Positions 36,298-46,391 are shown, numbered from the stretch's first letter. The stretch: DNA of 64,000 nucleotides from an uncultured Thalassotalea sp. (GCA_947502355.1 CANMZP010000007.1:100453-164452); one strand, 5' to 3'. Numbers and translations: made by a program. Notes: generated by a model not told the origin, from the sequence alone.

Positions 36298-37131
36298 TTA
36301 TTTTTTATCGGCGTCCCGCTTGGGAAACGACTTTTGCAACATCCTTCCAAAGCTTGAAAAAACCCCGCCCATCGCAATTTTAGCCGCTCGCTCTCTTTCT
36401 TTTCTTCTCCTAATTTCCTCTGCTTTTCTAAAGTCCTCTCGTTCTTTTTCAGAACGATAAGAATTAGGATTCAAAGAACCAACCCAAACCATGGCTGAAG
36501 TTTCGTCAGATGGTTTTAGCACCGCCATCGGCTTGTAGGATTTATTTGACTGAATTTCAGAATAGGCCGAAGCATCAGGGCATTCACCATTTTGGGCATT
36601 AAGGAAAGAAGGTGATTTAAATCCATCAATATATTTTTCACCAGGTAAATAATCCCCTTCAGAAATTTCATCAAACGGAAAGTATGACTCAACAGGTTCA
36701 AATGCTTGAACATTATTATTGATATCATATTCTTCGGAAATCCCTAATAAACCAAACCATGTTTGCTCATAAATACTCACAAAGGGTACAGAAATATTTT
36801 CGTAGATTGAGTTGCTTCTAACATCTTTGAAGGTAACGACACCATCAATTCTATAGTTATCAAACCAGCCAACATGATCAATCCCTATCACCTGTATGCA
36901 CTGAGCTACAAAACCGTACTTGATATAAGGAAGGAATAGAGCTGGTTTGTCCCTGTTAAGCTGGTCGAACATACCAAGATTGGCATCATTCAGCGTATGA
37001 TTTACCCAAACTGACCGCAAATAAGATTCATCGTACTTTTCTAATTCGGTATCAACTAAAACCCATTTTAGAGTGTATACGGCAAGTAAAGACGTTATGC
37101 CAACTTTGAAAAAATACTTATAAAAGAACAT
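36298..37131 (-). CDS. Conjugation-operon protein of unknown function
   Basis: Not recognised. The ATG at 37131 is preferred (AAGGAG eight bases upstream) over GTG 37140. A single hydrophobic segment near the N-terminus (about 5-22) is followed by a soluble part of about 200 residues and a very basic, coiled C-terminus (REDFRKAEEIRRRKERERAAK). It overlaps the end of the previous gene. Together with that gene it makes a pair inserted between the TraU-like gene and the SOS module. Confidence 0.55.
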   Translation of the reverse strand: MFFYKYFFKVGITSLLAVYTLKWVLVDTELEKYDESYLRSVWVNHTLNDANLGMFDQLNRDKPALFLPYIKYGFVAQCIQVIGIDHVGWFDNYRIDGVVTFKDVRSNSIYENISVPFVSIYEQTWFGLLGISEEYDINNNVQAFEPVESYFPFDEISEGDYLPGEKYIDGFKSPSFLNAQNGECPDASAYSEIQSNKSYKPMAVLKPSDETSAMVWVGSLNPNSYRSEKEREDFRKAEEIRRRKERERAAKIAMGGVFSSFGRMLQKSFPKRDADKK

Positions 37132-37636
37132 ATTTACCACTCCTTGAAACTTTAAAAACTTCTTCCGATGGATCGAAACCTATATCCTCCATCCTAAGCG
37201 TATTTAGGTTTCGCATTAACTGGCCCCTTTCCACCCCTAATACAAATGATTTATCTGCAGGCATTTCTTTTTCATCAACAAATAAAACTTCTGACTTGGA
37301 AATTTTTGTCATGTTGTAAGTCATTATATCTCCAAGTCTGTTCCAGAAAATGGCCTTACCTTTAAACAAGATCGACTCACCATTACTAAATACAAACTGG
37401 CTTCTGTGATTGATATAAACTTCTTCGAATTTTTCAGAGTCCTTTGAATCGATAAAGGTAGTAACCGATTGACCTTCCCTGGTAATTAGCCTGTACCGGC
37501 TTTCTTTGTCAGAAAGGATAACCATTGGCTTTGAAGCTTTATCATCAAAAAAAGTTGGACTGAAGGATGTTTTATAATTGCCACTCGCAGCAATCCAGAT
37601 TGCGCAGAACGCCAAGAGAAGAATGATTTTTTTCAT
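37118..37636 (-). CDS. Exported conjugation-operon protein of unknown function
   Basis: 172 residues starting with a signal peptide or N-terminal anchor (MKKIILLLAFCAIWIAAS), then a beta-rich soluble domain (for example SRYRLITREGQSVTTFIDS). No family recognised. It follows the TraU-like gene after a 160-bp gap without a gene and overlaps the next gene by 14 nt, so the two are probably made together. Confidence 0.55.
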   Translation of the reverse strand: MKKIILLLAFCAIWIAASGNYKTSFSPTFFDDKASKPMVILSDKESRYRLITREGQSVTTFIDSKDSEKFEEVYINHRSQFVFSNGESILFKGKAIFWNRLGDIMTYNMTKISKSEVLFVDEKEMPADKSFVLGVERGQLMRNLNTLRMEDIGFDPSEEVFKVSRSGKYVLL

Positions 37637-37798
37637 TGATTATTCCTAATAACTTTAATGACCTATCAAATTGATAAGCCAATAATACATTTCCTATTAA
37701 GCCCTGCAGAAAAAGGCCACCCTACGGCAGCCCTTTAAAAATGCAGTGTTTTATATTCATTCACTAGATTGCTAAGGATGAAGATTGGATTTTTATTT

Positions 37799-39091
37799 TT
37801 AATCCCACTCCAATTTCCCTATGTACTTATTGCCTTTTTTCTCACAACATTTGTACGTTCTCCAAAGCGTCCAGATGTAGTTGTTTTCTGGTGATATTAA
37901 GTCGGTTTGCAGTGGGTTTGGTGGTATTTCTGTAGTAACTTCTTCAGTAACAGTATCCCAATAAAACTGCGGCTCGCCGTCTTCATCAATAACAGAACCA
38001 GGTATAATTCTTTTAACTCTTTTAGTTACTGTTTCGGTGATTGTTTCTCCCTTAAAGCCTCCAGCATCGATTTTTTTGTCCGGGAACCGGTAACACCCAT
38101 CTCTTTCACCTTGTGGGTAGTTGAGTTGCCATTTGTGTTTATCATCGCCTTCGACGACTGCTGGAATACTCCAGGTTTTTTGCCCACGTTTGGAAGGTTT
38201 GTTAGGAGGGAACTCAGGGTTAGCAATGTGCAAGCCTGGATCACCTGTTGCAATGTCGGCAGCTCTTTGAGCAATTAAGGCAGCACTACGGTACATTGAT
38301 TGGTTCTTAATGTAGCCCATTCGAGGGTAGATATATCCCCAATAAACACCAACACCGCCATTAATCACGTTGTTCATCGAACCAAGCGGATCATTCAAAA
38401 AGTCCTGGTCAAATTCATAGTTATTGATGTTTCTGGTACCAAGAATTGTCCCAGTGCCGGTATCATAAAGTGAAAGTAATCGCTCGTATAGTCCAAACCG
38501 CCATTCAGGATCGGAAATCGAAGTATAGTACGGCATAAACGGCGTGACCGCGGATTCACAAAAGCTTCCTATTTCCAACGCTTCCATTGTCGTTCCCATC
38601 ATCACCTCATACAAAGGCAGATAAGGATTACCAATTATGGTCACATCAACGAAGTTTAAGTTATCACCTTGGCGCTTTTCGTTTAGGTGATTTACACGAG
38701 AACCGCTAGAGGTTTTGTTATTGGCCATAGCATCATTCACAGCATCATCAGCAAATAAGCCATTGCCCCATAAAACAAATTGCGACCAAGCTTGATTTAA
38801 ATCTAATACCCAATTGAATGGCTCTAATACGCTGTCTTGGCCGCCCATACGGGCTTCAACAAGTAAATCCGGTGTCCTATGTTCAACAATTAGAGAAGTC
38901 TTCACCGAAACGCTAAACAACTCGATTTTAAGCCAAGTACAAATGCCTTTAATGGCACTGGCTCTATCAAGAGCCATACATTGCAGATCAAAAGTTTCTT
39001 CTTGGTGTTTTAATTCGCTGTAACTGCCAGCCAACGCCGTTGATACAGCCAAACCTAAACCACAAGCAAGCGTAACTAGGCGCTTTTTCAT
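37799..39091 (-). CDS. TraU-like integrating conjugative element protein (PFL_4710-type)
   Basis: Exported 430-residue protein (signal ends STALA). Its position directly after the PFL_4709-like gene, and blocks such as GSFCESAVTPFMPYYTSISDPEWRFGL and IYPRMGYI, match the TraU/PFL_4710 family needed for the mating-pair pore in MPF-G systems. Several paired Cys residues suggest disulphides. Start ATG overlaps the previous stop. Confidence 0.75.
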   Translation of the reverse strand: MKKRLVTLACGLGLAVSTALAGSYSELKHQEETFDLQCMALDRASAIKGICTWLKIELFSVSVKTSLIVEHRTPDLLVEARMGGQDSVLEPFNWVLDLNQAWSQFVLWGNGLFADDAVNDAMANNKTSSGSRVNHLNEKRQGDNLNFVDVTIIGNPYLPLYEVMMGTTMEALEIGSFCESAVTPFMPYYTSISDPEWRFGLYERLLSLYDTGTGTILGTRNINNYEFDQDFLNDPLGSMNNVINGGVGVYWGYIYPRMGYIKNQSMYRSAALIAQRAADIATGDPGLHIANPEFPPNKPSKRGQKTWSIPAVVEGDDKHKWQLNYPQGERDGCYRFPDKKIDAGGFKGETITETVTKRVKRIIPGSVIDEDGEPQFYWDTVTEEVTTEIPPNPLQTDLISPENNYIWTLWRTYKCCEKKGNKYIGKLEWD

Positions 39092-39567
39092 TATCCACGC
39101 ACCTTAGATTTGAAAATCTTTAACGCATTTAACGGGCGCTCGCCGTAAACAATGTATTTTTTATTGAAAACGACAGCCGGCACTTGAGTCAGGTTGTATT
39201 GAACTGCCTTTTCAAATGCCAACACGCCTTTTTGAAGTCGTTCCCGCTCCGGGGCAAACTTTTTGGAAGCCATTTTGTTATTAAGCTCTTTGGCCAAAGA
39301 GCTAACTTGTTTATTGGTTGGTTTGCCGTTAAATTTAAGGCCTTTGGACATATTAGCCTCAAAGTTCTTAATGGCATCCACATGATGTACATGAATAGGG
39401 GCATCAACCAAGGTTTTCAGCCTCGTGAGTTTATAACCTGATGCGCCCTTTTCGGTGGTAAAAATATCAATGTGAGTGACAGGTAATGAATCACTTGCAC
39501 CTGATACCGCATAACCAGAGTTGAGTACCAGGCATAGTGCTAAAGCCATTAAAAACAGTCTACCCAT
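39091..39567 (-). CDS. PFL_4709-type conjugative element protein (thioredoxin-fold, TrbC-like)
   Basis: The start ATG 39567 overlaps the stop of the ATPase gene; GTG 39579 is an alternative. Signal peptide to about residue 22, then a segment with THIDIFTT and a C-terminal TQVPAVVFNKKYIVYG pattern as in thioredoxin-like TrbC proteins. The place between TraC-like and TraU-like genes matches the PFL_4709/DUF1525 family. It is probably a periplasmic assembly factor. Confidence 0.72.
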   Translation of the reverse strand: MGRLFLMALALCLVLNSGYAVSGASDSLPVTHIDIFTTEKGASGYKLTRLKTLVDAPIHVHHVDAIKNFEANMSKGLKFNGKPTNKQVSSLAKELNNKMASKKFAPERERLQKGVLAFEKAVQYNLTQVPAVVFNKKYIVYGERPLNALKIFKSKVRG

Positions 39568-42319
39568 AAGCGATACCACGCATTTTATCTAATGCTTGGC
39601 CGACGCGAATAGCAGCTTCAACTTCAGTGATACCCTCTCGCTCCATCATTTCTTTACGCTCGGCCTTTTCCTCTTTCTCGGTCATGGCCAAGGCTAAATA
39701 TAAGCTTGGTGGCACATTGCGAATAAGCATATCCGGCAAGGATGTAGATAAAACAACACCCTCGGTATAGCAACGCTTTTGCTTACGACAAGATACCATC
39801 ATGCCTTTAACTTCAGTGCTTAACTCTTTAAACCTTGAGATTTCATCAACCTCATTCTTAGTTGGGCATAAACATAACCACCAATCAATCATGTTTAGTA
39901 GCTTCTTAGCGTCGTTCGGGAAGTCAGCAAAGTTTTGAGTTGCCAAGATGGAAGATATACCAATTTTTCGTTGTACTTTAACGGCCTTGACTAGGAACGG
40001 GGCCAACATTGGATTGGTTGTTACAACGTGCGCCTCGTCGGTGATTTGAACAATTTTTCGGCCTTGATGTTGGGTTTTCTCGCCTAAAGCATTGATATGA
40101 TTCATCAATGACACATAGGTTAGTGCCATTTGAGCTTCATAACCTTCTTTGGCATACGTTGCTAGGTCAATAATGGTTAAATCAGCATCTTCCCAAGTAC
40201 CACCAGCTGTATTGAACATCTCACCATCAAAGTCATGACAGAATGAATCCATTGAGGCAGCCATGCGATTGGCCATCTTGCGCATATCATCATCAAAGTT
40301 GGCATCTGTATTACGCTGAGAAATTTCACGAAGTTTGTTGCGTAGGTCTTCGGTGATCATTTCCTTATTGGCATCAAAGCAACCTTGGGCTGCTTCACGA
40401 ATTGCAGTACGAACAATGGTTTTATCAGCACGAGTTAGAGCTTCAAGCTCTTTCTTCTCTGCGCCAGTTATCATTAGCAACGCTGACTGCAGCATTTCAC
40501 CCATTACGTCCCGTTGATCGTCTTCATCAAAGATTTCATCTTCATCATTTGCAGTTTGATTTAACTTAGCTAATTCATCTTCAATGATACGGTGAGAGTC
40601 AGAAAACGGGTTTAATGATACGCCTGAACCTGGTTTTAATTGTTTTTTAACGACATTCAAGCCTTGTGCTTTCATGTAATCGGCTAAAAGCCCAAATGAG
40701 TTTCCAAGTTCGAATATAAACATACGAGGTTTTATAGTAGCCATCATCATAGATGCCATGTAACAAAGCATCGCTGATTTACCTGAACCAGTTGGGCCAC
40801 CTATGAGCATATGCGAGTTACTTGCTCTGTCTTTATCCAAAAAGTCAAAGCTCAGTGGTGAACCACCTCTGTTCCAGAAGTTAATTACTGGATGGCCGGA
40901 GCCTTCGGAACGACCAAATAGCAATGACATATTAATCATATGTTGAAGGTAAAAATGCTTTAAGTAGCTGTATTTTTTGTCGTATTTAGGCTCAAAGGCC
41001 ATAGGTAAATGCGTGATAAAAGCGTTAGTAGATAAGGTATCTTTCTCGGGCTGATAACAAACAATGCCGGATGCTGATAGTAGCGATACGGTTTCCCTAG
41101 TCACACGACTCAAATTCGTTAAATCTTTTGCCCGAACATAAACACCAAAGCTGGCCTTAACAATGTGTTGGTTTTCACCAATACCGTCCTTTATGTCATA
41201 AATCGTTTTTTGGGTACGTTCAACTTCAGAGGTATCACCTTTTGACTTGCCGAGCATTCGATCAACGGCTAACTCAACTTCTACTTGGGATTGAATGACC
41301 ATTGTTTGAGCTAACATAGCTCCTTCAGGTAGATGATCAAGCATGCACGAAGACATACCTGTTTCACCTTTTGGCAATTCACCTGATAACAGGCCAATTT
41401 TAGGGGCTGAACGGATTTGCCTTGCACGAATAAAGCGGGTTGGCTCGCCATTTAACCACCAACATTTATTTTCTGGATCGGAAAGTGAATCATCAAAGAC
41501 CAGGCTTTCTGCCAAATCAAAGCCGAACGGTCGGTCTTCAGGATCTGGATATGCCATTTCTTTAAGGAAATCAGATTTTCTGTCATGGTACATTGGGTTT
41601 GGGTTAAACCAATCAAGCAACCAGTTAAAAAATTCAGCTCCATTGTCCCGCGCAAACTTGATGCCTTCGGTTTCCAACTCTGATTCTAAACGCTCACAAA
41701 CTTCGTTGAGCTCTCGAACTGGATTAAACCCAGGAGCCTTTTGCTCATTAGCTTGAATGCGACGATAAAATACTAATTTACAGCGACGGATTTGGCCTCG
41801 GAAATTAGAGTTAGTTACCTGAGTATCCTTAAAAATGCCGGATTCGTTATCAGCAACACCACCATAATGGTTAGCCATTACCTTTAAGTAATCTGCGGTA
41901 AATTCACTATTTTGGGCATGGTCAGTAATATGAGGTCTAATTTCTTTTGAAATTTCATCTAAGCGCTTATCAGCGTAATTAAACTGCTGAACAACCCAAG
42001 GTGAAGCACCATTAACAAATACATCTTGGAAAATTCTCTGAATGGCCTCGCGGTAGGCAATTAAGGTTTCTGGAGAGCGACCTTCAGTAGGTAGCGGTTT
42101 TAAGGTATAAACCGCGGCTACTGATACGCAATCGTCCAACATGAAACAACCAGAATCATCTAGGTATTCCATGAAAGGTAAAAAATCGACAAAACTTTTC
42201 TGGCTTTGTTTATAAAGTTTTTCTACGTCCTTTTCCGTTACAGCCCCGATAACTAGCGGGTTTCTGACTTTTAAGGCAGCGTATTTTATTGAATTTTTTA
42301 ATTGCCCAACAATATCCAT
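39560..42319 (-). CDS. traC: TraC-like conjugation ATPase (PFL_4706-type)
   Basis: A 919-residue VirB4/TraC family ATPase. Walker A GGPTGSGKS is near residue 508 and Walker B QITDEAHVV near 758; both are intact. Motifs of this clade are present, such as FELGNSFGLL after Walker A and ILATQNFADF in the C-terminal half. It powers the type IV secretion machine at the inner membrane. The start overlaps the stop of the lipoprotein gene (TAATG). Confidence 0.88.
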   Translation of the reverse strand: MDIVGQLKNSIKYAALKVRNPLVIGAVTEKDVEKLYKQSQKSFVDFLPFMEYLDDSGCFMLDDCVSVAAVYTLKPLPTEGRSPETLIAYREAIQRIFQDVFVNGASPWVVQQFNYADKRLDEISKEIRPHITDHAQNSEFTADYLKVMANHYGGVADNESGIFKDTQVTNSNFRGQIRRCKLVFYRRIQANEQKAPGFNPVRELNEVCERLESELETEGIKFARDNGAEFFNWLLDWFNPNPMYHDRKSDFLKEMAYPDPEDRPFGFDLAESLVFDDSLSDPENKCWWLNGEPTRFIRARQIRSAPKIGLLSGELPKGETGMSSCMLDHLPEGAMLAQTMVIQSQVEVELAVDRMLGKSKGDTSEVERTQKTIYDIKDGIGENQHIVKASFGVYVRAKDLTNLSRVTRETVSLLSASGIVCYQPEKDTLSTNAFITHLPMAFEPKYDKKYSYLKHFYLQHMINMSLLFGRSEGSGHPVINFWNRGGSPLSFDFLDKDRASNSHMLIGGPTGSGKSAMLCYMASMMMATIKPRMFIFELGNSFGLLADYMKAQGLNVVKKQLKPGSGVSLNPFSDSHRIIEDELAKLNQTANDEDEIFDEDDQRDVMGEMLQSALLMITGAEKKELEALTRADKTIVRTAIREAAQGCFDANKEMITEDLRNKLREISQRNTDANFDDDMRKMANRMAASMDSFCHDFDGEMFNTAGGTWEDADLTIIDLATYAKEGYEAQMALTYVSLMNHINALGEKTQHQGRKIVQITDEAHVVTTNPMLAPFLVKAVKVQRKIGISSILATQNFADFPNDAKKLLNMIDWWLCLCPTKNEVDEISRFKELSTEVKGMMVSCRKQKRCYTEGVVLSTSLPDMLIRNVPPSLYLALAMTEKEEKAERKEMMEREGITEVEAAIRVGQALDKMRGIAYG

Positions 42320-42720
42320 TATTTGATCCCGAAATTAATATTTACTTCACTTGGTAATGCGTATTCATCACGCTCGTACATTTTAAACTCTGTAATGAAC
42401 GCTGGGATGGGAGAGCGGTCTATCTCAGATAATTTATGATTCACGTACATATACAAAGTTGGGTTTGGAAGATATTGATACTCGTTTCGCTTAATACCAT
42501 GCAGCTGATACGCATCCACATTCATATCAGCTCTGGCCAAGGGCTCATTAACCGCTAATCTCAAAGATTGATTGGAATTAGTGGTCACATGGTTTTTGTA
42601 CACCTCTGAAATATTTGTATCAGAAGGTGGAATGATATTATCTTTACTAGAACAGCCAGCTAAATTAGTTAAGGCCAGAGTAATCGTAAGCGTGATTAGT
42701 TTGGTTTTGAACATTGCCAT
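42319..42720 (-). CDS. TraV-like conjugation lipoprotein (TIGR03751-type)
   Basis: A short outer-membrane lipoprotein with the lipobox LAGC. Starts at ATG 42720 or 42714; the ATG at 42738 would overlap the previous gene by 74 nt. The C-terminus has VYKNHV...YLPNPTLYMYVNPH-like features: LPNPTLYMYV is typical of this ICE family. It probably anchors the secretion core in the outer membrane, as TraV/VirB7 does. Confidence 0.7.
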   Translation of the reverse strand: MAMFKTKLITLTITLALTNLAGCSSKDNIIPPSDTNISEVYKNHVTTNSNQSLRLAVNEPLARADMNVDAYQLHGIKRNEYQYLPNPTLYMYVNHKLSEIDRSPIPAFITEFKMYERDEYALPSEVNINFGIK

Positions 42721-44209
42721 AATTTGTTTTTCTGCCATTCAAGTTGTAGTTAATTTGGATTTCTTTTTCGAAATGAATTGTTAGCTTGGAAGCCGGTGGC
42801 GCATATACCGCGTCAAAAGCATTTTGTTGACGTTCAGTAAGCCAATCGCTTGTTGTTTCTAGTCCCGCGCTTGCCATTTCACCAAGCGCATATTTGGTAT
42901 CATCACCAGTTACCGATGAATTTGATGAATCACCATCGGTTTGTGTTGTGGTTTGCGCACTCGCATAAGCACTTGCGCCTGTAGAAAGAGCTGTAATACC
43001 AAGTTGTTGAGCAAGATAAGTATCACCGTTACTAAGGAATTGACCTGATATACAAGGAATACCGTTTTGGTCACTGATGTACCCAAGTGATTCACCATCA
43101 CCTTGAGCTTGATCATCTTCAGGAAAAGTCGAGATAGTACCGTCTTGAAAGGTAAAGGTTACGTAGTCAATAGTGCCTTTAATGCAAGAAAGAGCGTAGT
43201 CACCAGATACACGACCCCCTACTACAGCACCTTCTAAGCCATTAATCACAATACCGTTTGATGCTAGATTTTCAGCGCTAATCAAAGCTTTATACTTATA
43301 TGGATCAATGATTTGACCTTTAATTGGGATTCGCCCAATTAAAGCCGTTAATGAAACAGCATCGATTGATGTTGAACCTCTAGCAATAGTGGCAAACGGT
43401 GTACCTTTATATTCGCTGTCCATGCCAATGCTTTCACCATATCGGCTATCCGCAATGGTTTGGTATAAGTGAGTATCTTTAGGGCTTACTAAATCCAAAT
43501 CTGGGAGTTCAACGCTCCAACTGCCATCATCATTGACCGTTTTAGTGCTATCCATTGGCTCAACCCAAACAATATCTTCATCAGCATTGATAAGAACTTC
43601 GTGTTGGTTAAGCGGGTTGCGACCATCCAATTGGGGACTCAACGGTGGATTTAAACGCTTCATCGTCGGCGATTTCAGCTGAGGCATACCATTATCAACA
43701 TAATTTCTGTTGTTAATTGGGTACTCGCCCTGTTTAACAAAGCCGTCTGTTTGGTGTTGTGCCGGAATGTCCGGGTTAAAATTATTGTTTTTCAGAGTTT
43801 CCAAGTTGCCTTCTAAATTGGAAATTTTTGAAATCAGTTCTTCATAACGGCTATGAATGACATTTGTTTCGTTTCGGGTTTGGGCAATTTCATGCTTCAG
43901 TTCTTGATTTTCTTCCGCAAATTCTTGGCCAAGGGCATCTTTCGTTTTAAGCTCGTCTTGAATTGCTTGAAGATTTACAGTCAAAGTTCTGATGGTATCG
44001 TTAGTGGTATCACCTTCCACACCTGAATCAATCATTTCAATATCGGAATTTTCTTCTTCAGGTAATACGCTCACATCAACACTTTCAGCGACAATTTCAC
44101 CTTCAATATGAGCTTCTTTTTTCTTGTTTTTCACAACAACCACAAAGATAACCGCCAGCATGACCAAAGCCATTACCAACTTATTTGCGATAGGATTTGC
44201 TTTAGCCAT
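42665..44209 (-). CDS. traB: TraB-like core scaffold protein (PFL_4705-type)
   Basis: 514 residues: one N-terminal membrane segment (about 10-27), a coiled coil (about 75-140, LQAIQDELKTKDALGQEFAE...), a Pro-rich linker, and a C-terminal VirB10-like domain with IARGSTSIDAVSLTALIGRIP and a Cys pair. It should span the envelope and link the inner-membrane ATPases to the outer-membrane core. Order after TraK-like and before the lipoprotein is as in other MPF-G operons. Confidence 0.8.
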   Translation of the reverse strand: MAKANPIANKLVMALVMLAVIFVVVVKNKKKEAHIEGEIVAESVDVSVLPEEENSDIEMIDSGVEGDTTNDTIRTLTVNLQAIQDELKTKDALGQEFAEENQELKHEIAQTRNETNVIHSRYEELISKISNLEGNLETLKNNNFNPDIPAQHQTDGFVKQGEYPINNRNYVDNGMPQLKSPTMKRLNPPLSPQLDGRNPLNQHEVLINADEDIVWVEPMDSTKTVNDDGSWSVELPDLDLVSPKDTHLYQTIADSRYGESIGMDSEYKGTPFATIARGSTSIDAVSLTALIGRIPIKGQIIDPYKYKALISAENLASNGIVINGLEGAVVGGRVSGDYALSCIKGTIDYVTFTFQDGTISTFPEDDQAQGDGESLGYISDQNGIPCISGQFLSNGDTYLAQQLGITALSTGASAYASAQTTTQTDGDSSNSSVTGDDTKYALGEMASAGLETTSDWLTERQQNAFDAVYAPPASKLTIHFEKEIQINYNLNGRKTNYGNVQNQTNHAYDYSGLN

Positions 44210-44212
44210 CGA

Positions 44213-45022
44213 TTACTCCCCCATTCTTCGAATGCGAGGCATTACAAATAAAGACGCTTCCAATGGCTTGTTGGTGATCAAGTAAAGCATTGTGGTATCA
44301 CCAGGAACATTGGCACGATTAACTTGTAAGTGCTGAGGTGTTGCATACTGAAAATCTACGTTTAAATCTTTAAACTCAATTGTTTGTACTGAGTTTGATT
44401 TATTGCGTAGCTTGATAGCTATTAAGTACATATTTCCAGACCGGAAAACGGCTTGTGCTTTGGCTTCAAATTTCCCGAAGCTCTTACCTGTAAATAGTGT
44501 AGATAAATCAACATTAGAGGCTTTAGATACACGAATTCTATTGTCAGAAATAGCTAAACGTTCAGGGCCATAAAACATTCTTGCAGCAAAACGAGTTAAT
44601 TGGATTGGTGTAACCGGCTGCGTACCTACATTTACCACGTTGGAAGTTGAAGCTTGTACCGGCGCACGTTTTTTCGAAGGTAAACTAATTACGATGTTTT
44701 CAGTTTCCTCACTTTCGTTTGAAGAACGGACATCCAAAAGAATAATTTTACCTGACTCATGTAGCTTCAGTTGAACTCGTGAAGGCATGAATTCCCCGAG
44801 AGCGGTTAAGTACACATGGCCTTGCGCTGATTGAACTCGTATCATCGATTTTATCGATCCAGGTACGCCCACATAAACGTGATCTGGAACTTGAATAATC
44901 CGCTCTTTACCAACCGGCAATACAACTGAAATTGGTTTATTTGCCCACTCGACGAGCTGTGTAGCTTGAGCTGTCAAAGTGAAAACAGAAAAAATAAAGG
45001 TAATTAATAATCTCATAATCAA
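44213..45022 (-). CDS. TraK-like conjugation protein (PFL_4704-type)
   Basis: Exported protein of 269 residues (signal ends TAQA). Beta-rich, with RIQVPDHVYVGVPG-like and GHVYLTALGEFMPSRVQLKLHESGKIILLDV segments, which fit the TraK/VirB9-type secretin-like family of MPF-G elements (PFL_4704, DUF3438). It is predicted to form the outer-membrane core with the TraB-like protein and the lipoprotein. Confidence 0.75.
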   Translation of the reverse strand: MIMRLLITFIFSVFTLTAQATQLVEWANKPISVVLPVGKERIIQVPDHVYVGVPGSIKSMIRVQSAQGHVYLTALGEFMPSRVQLKLHESGKIILLDVRSSNESEETENIVISLPSKKRAPVQASTSNVVNVGTQPVTPIQLTRFAARMFYGPERLAISDNRIRVSKASNVDLSTLFTGKSFGKFEAKAQAVFRSGNMYLIAIKLRNKSNSVQTIEFKDLNVDFQYATPQHLQVNRANVPGDTTMLYLITNKPLEASLFVMPRIRRMGE

Positions 45023-45024
45023 AA

Positions 45025-45642
45025 CTATTTGGTGAGGATTCTTACAGGGCTAGAATCATATCCTGCAAATTTCAATCCGAATGGGTTGCAATCGGGGCTA
45101 GTATCATCTGCAACAACAATTACAGGGTATCGAACGGCAACATTTTTAATCTCCGTTCCATTCACAAACTCACGAGTTAGCATATCGAGTTTTACAACCC
45201 ATTTGTGTTCTGACACTTGATATACTTTAGAGTTATCGAAACCTTTTTGGTTTGCTTCACGTACTGTTCTAGCGCGATCCCTTGTTTCACCTTTCGCTGT
45301 GCGAGTGCCATGTAACGAAGTTAAATAGCTGTAGAAATCATCAGTTAGGTAACAGCTGTAGTTTTCCAGTAAAACCGGTGCTTCTTTAGAGCCGTCTTTC
45401 TCCCAGGTATTAATCATCTGGAAAAGGTAATAGCTGAAGGAATAAATGTTTGGTGCAGGAACTTCCCCTACTTTCAGAACAGCGCCACGCTCTAAGCGAG
45501 GTGGAATATGAATTGTAATATCTTCAATGGCATTGGACTTATCCCAAACCATGTAAACAATAACGGCGAGCAAAGCTATTACAATTAAACGCCAATCTCG
45601 AATGCGTTTTTCTTGTTGAATTAATACGTTTTTCGTTTTCAT
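45025..45642 (-). CDS. TraE-like conjugation protein (PFL_4703-type)
   Basis: 205 residues with one N-terminal membrane segment (about 16-33) and a periplasmic domain with YLTDDFYSYLTSLHGTR and VYQVSEHKWVVKLDML, typical of the DUF2895/TraE (VirB8-like) family. Two nucleotides separate it from the TraK-like gene. Inner-membrane assembly factor. Confidence 0.76.
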   Translation of the reverse strand: MKTKNVLIQQEKRIRDWRLIVIALLAVIVYMVWDKSNAIEDITIHIPPRLERGAVLKVGEVPAPNIYSFSYYLFQMINTWEKDGSKEAPVLLENYSCYLTDDFYSYLTSLHGTRTAKGETRDRARTVREANQKGFDNSKVYQVSEHKWVVKLDMLTREFVNGTEIKNVAVRYPVIVVADDTSPDCNPFGLKFAGYDSSPVRILTK

Positions 45643-45651
45643 TAAATAAAC

Positions 45652-46047
45652 CTACTTTTTAACTCGCTCACATGACCAACTTTCTTTCTCAGTGAACACA
45701 CCTGGATCAAGATTGAATATGTGTGTTGAATTCAGGAAGTTAATCAATTTAATTTTGTAATCCAGCCATACAATGTCAGCTGGTTTAATTTCTTTTTGTT
45801 TTCCAACTCGTCTTGCAACAATGCCAATGCTTAGTACGCCGGTAATCATGGCCAGGCCAAACGCCAAAGACCAAATACCCGTTAGCAAACCGACAAGAGG
45901 AACGATAATTAAAAGAGATAGCCCTTGCAGAACAAGAGCTATCCCAAATAACTCATTACCAGTTAAGCCAGCAATTACCGCAGGGTCATAATCAAGACTT
46001 TCAAGCGTTCGATTAATTGAATGATCTTCTCTGGTAAATTTGGCCAT
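45652..46047 (-). CDS. TraL-like conjugation membrane protein (TIGR03750-type)
   Basis: 131 residues with two central membrane segments (about 32-55 and 58-78) after the motif DYDPAVIAGLTGNELFGIA, which is typical of the DUF3487/TIGR03750 family of ICE proteins related to TraL/VirB3. It lies in the conserved order between the PFL_4702-like and PFL_4703-like genes. Confidence 0.77.
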   Translation of the reverse strand: MAKFTREDHSINRTLESLDYDPAVIAGLTGNELFGIALVLQGLSLLIIVPLVGLLTGIWSLAFGLAMITGVLSIGIVARRVGKQKEIKPADIVWLDYKIKLINFLNSTHIFNLDPGVFTEKESWSCERVKK

Positions 46048-46049
46048 TA

Positions 46050-46391
46050 TTAAGCTCCGAAAATTCGCATTGCTTCAGTCAGCAACCAAATAACACCACT
46101 TGCAATAACAACACCGACAATCAAATGCCCACCTAAATCGCGGTACGTACCGTTGCCATCGGAAATATCACCGTAGGCTTGGATAGCGTTCATAGCTACA
46201 CGAATAAAGGCGTAAGCACCAATCATCAGGCCGATCAAGATCAGGCCATCAACAACATAACCTTGAACAACACCTACATAACCGTTGTTGGTAGATGTAG
46301 TAGATGATGAAGGTTTAGTTGGAAGTGCAGCAAAGGCACTGGTTGAAAACATAGCCATGAGCGATAACGCTGCATTTTTTAGTTTTTTCAT
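46050..46391 (-). CDS. PFL_4702-type conjugative element membrane protein
   Basis: 113 residues: signal peptide, Ser/Thr-rich stretch, two membrane segments, and the block YGDISDGNGTYRDLGGHLIVGVVIASGVIWLLTEA, characteristic of the DUF2976/TIGR03745 family. It may be a pilin-like or channel subunit of the MPF-G system. Confidence 0.78.
   Translation of the reverse strand: MKKLKNAALSLMAMFSTSAFAALPTKPSSSTTSTNNGYVGVVQGYVVDGLILIGLMIGAYAFIRVAMNAIQAYGDISDGNGTYRDLGGHLIVGVVIASGVIWLLTEAMRIFGA

Noticed and set aside
35994..36377. Full 127-residue open frame upstream of the UmuD-like part as a separate gene
   Set aside because: The UmuD-like similarity starts after the SOS promoter; the upstream part lies across the promoter and has no ribosome site.
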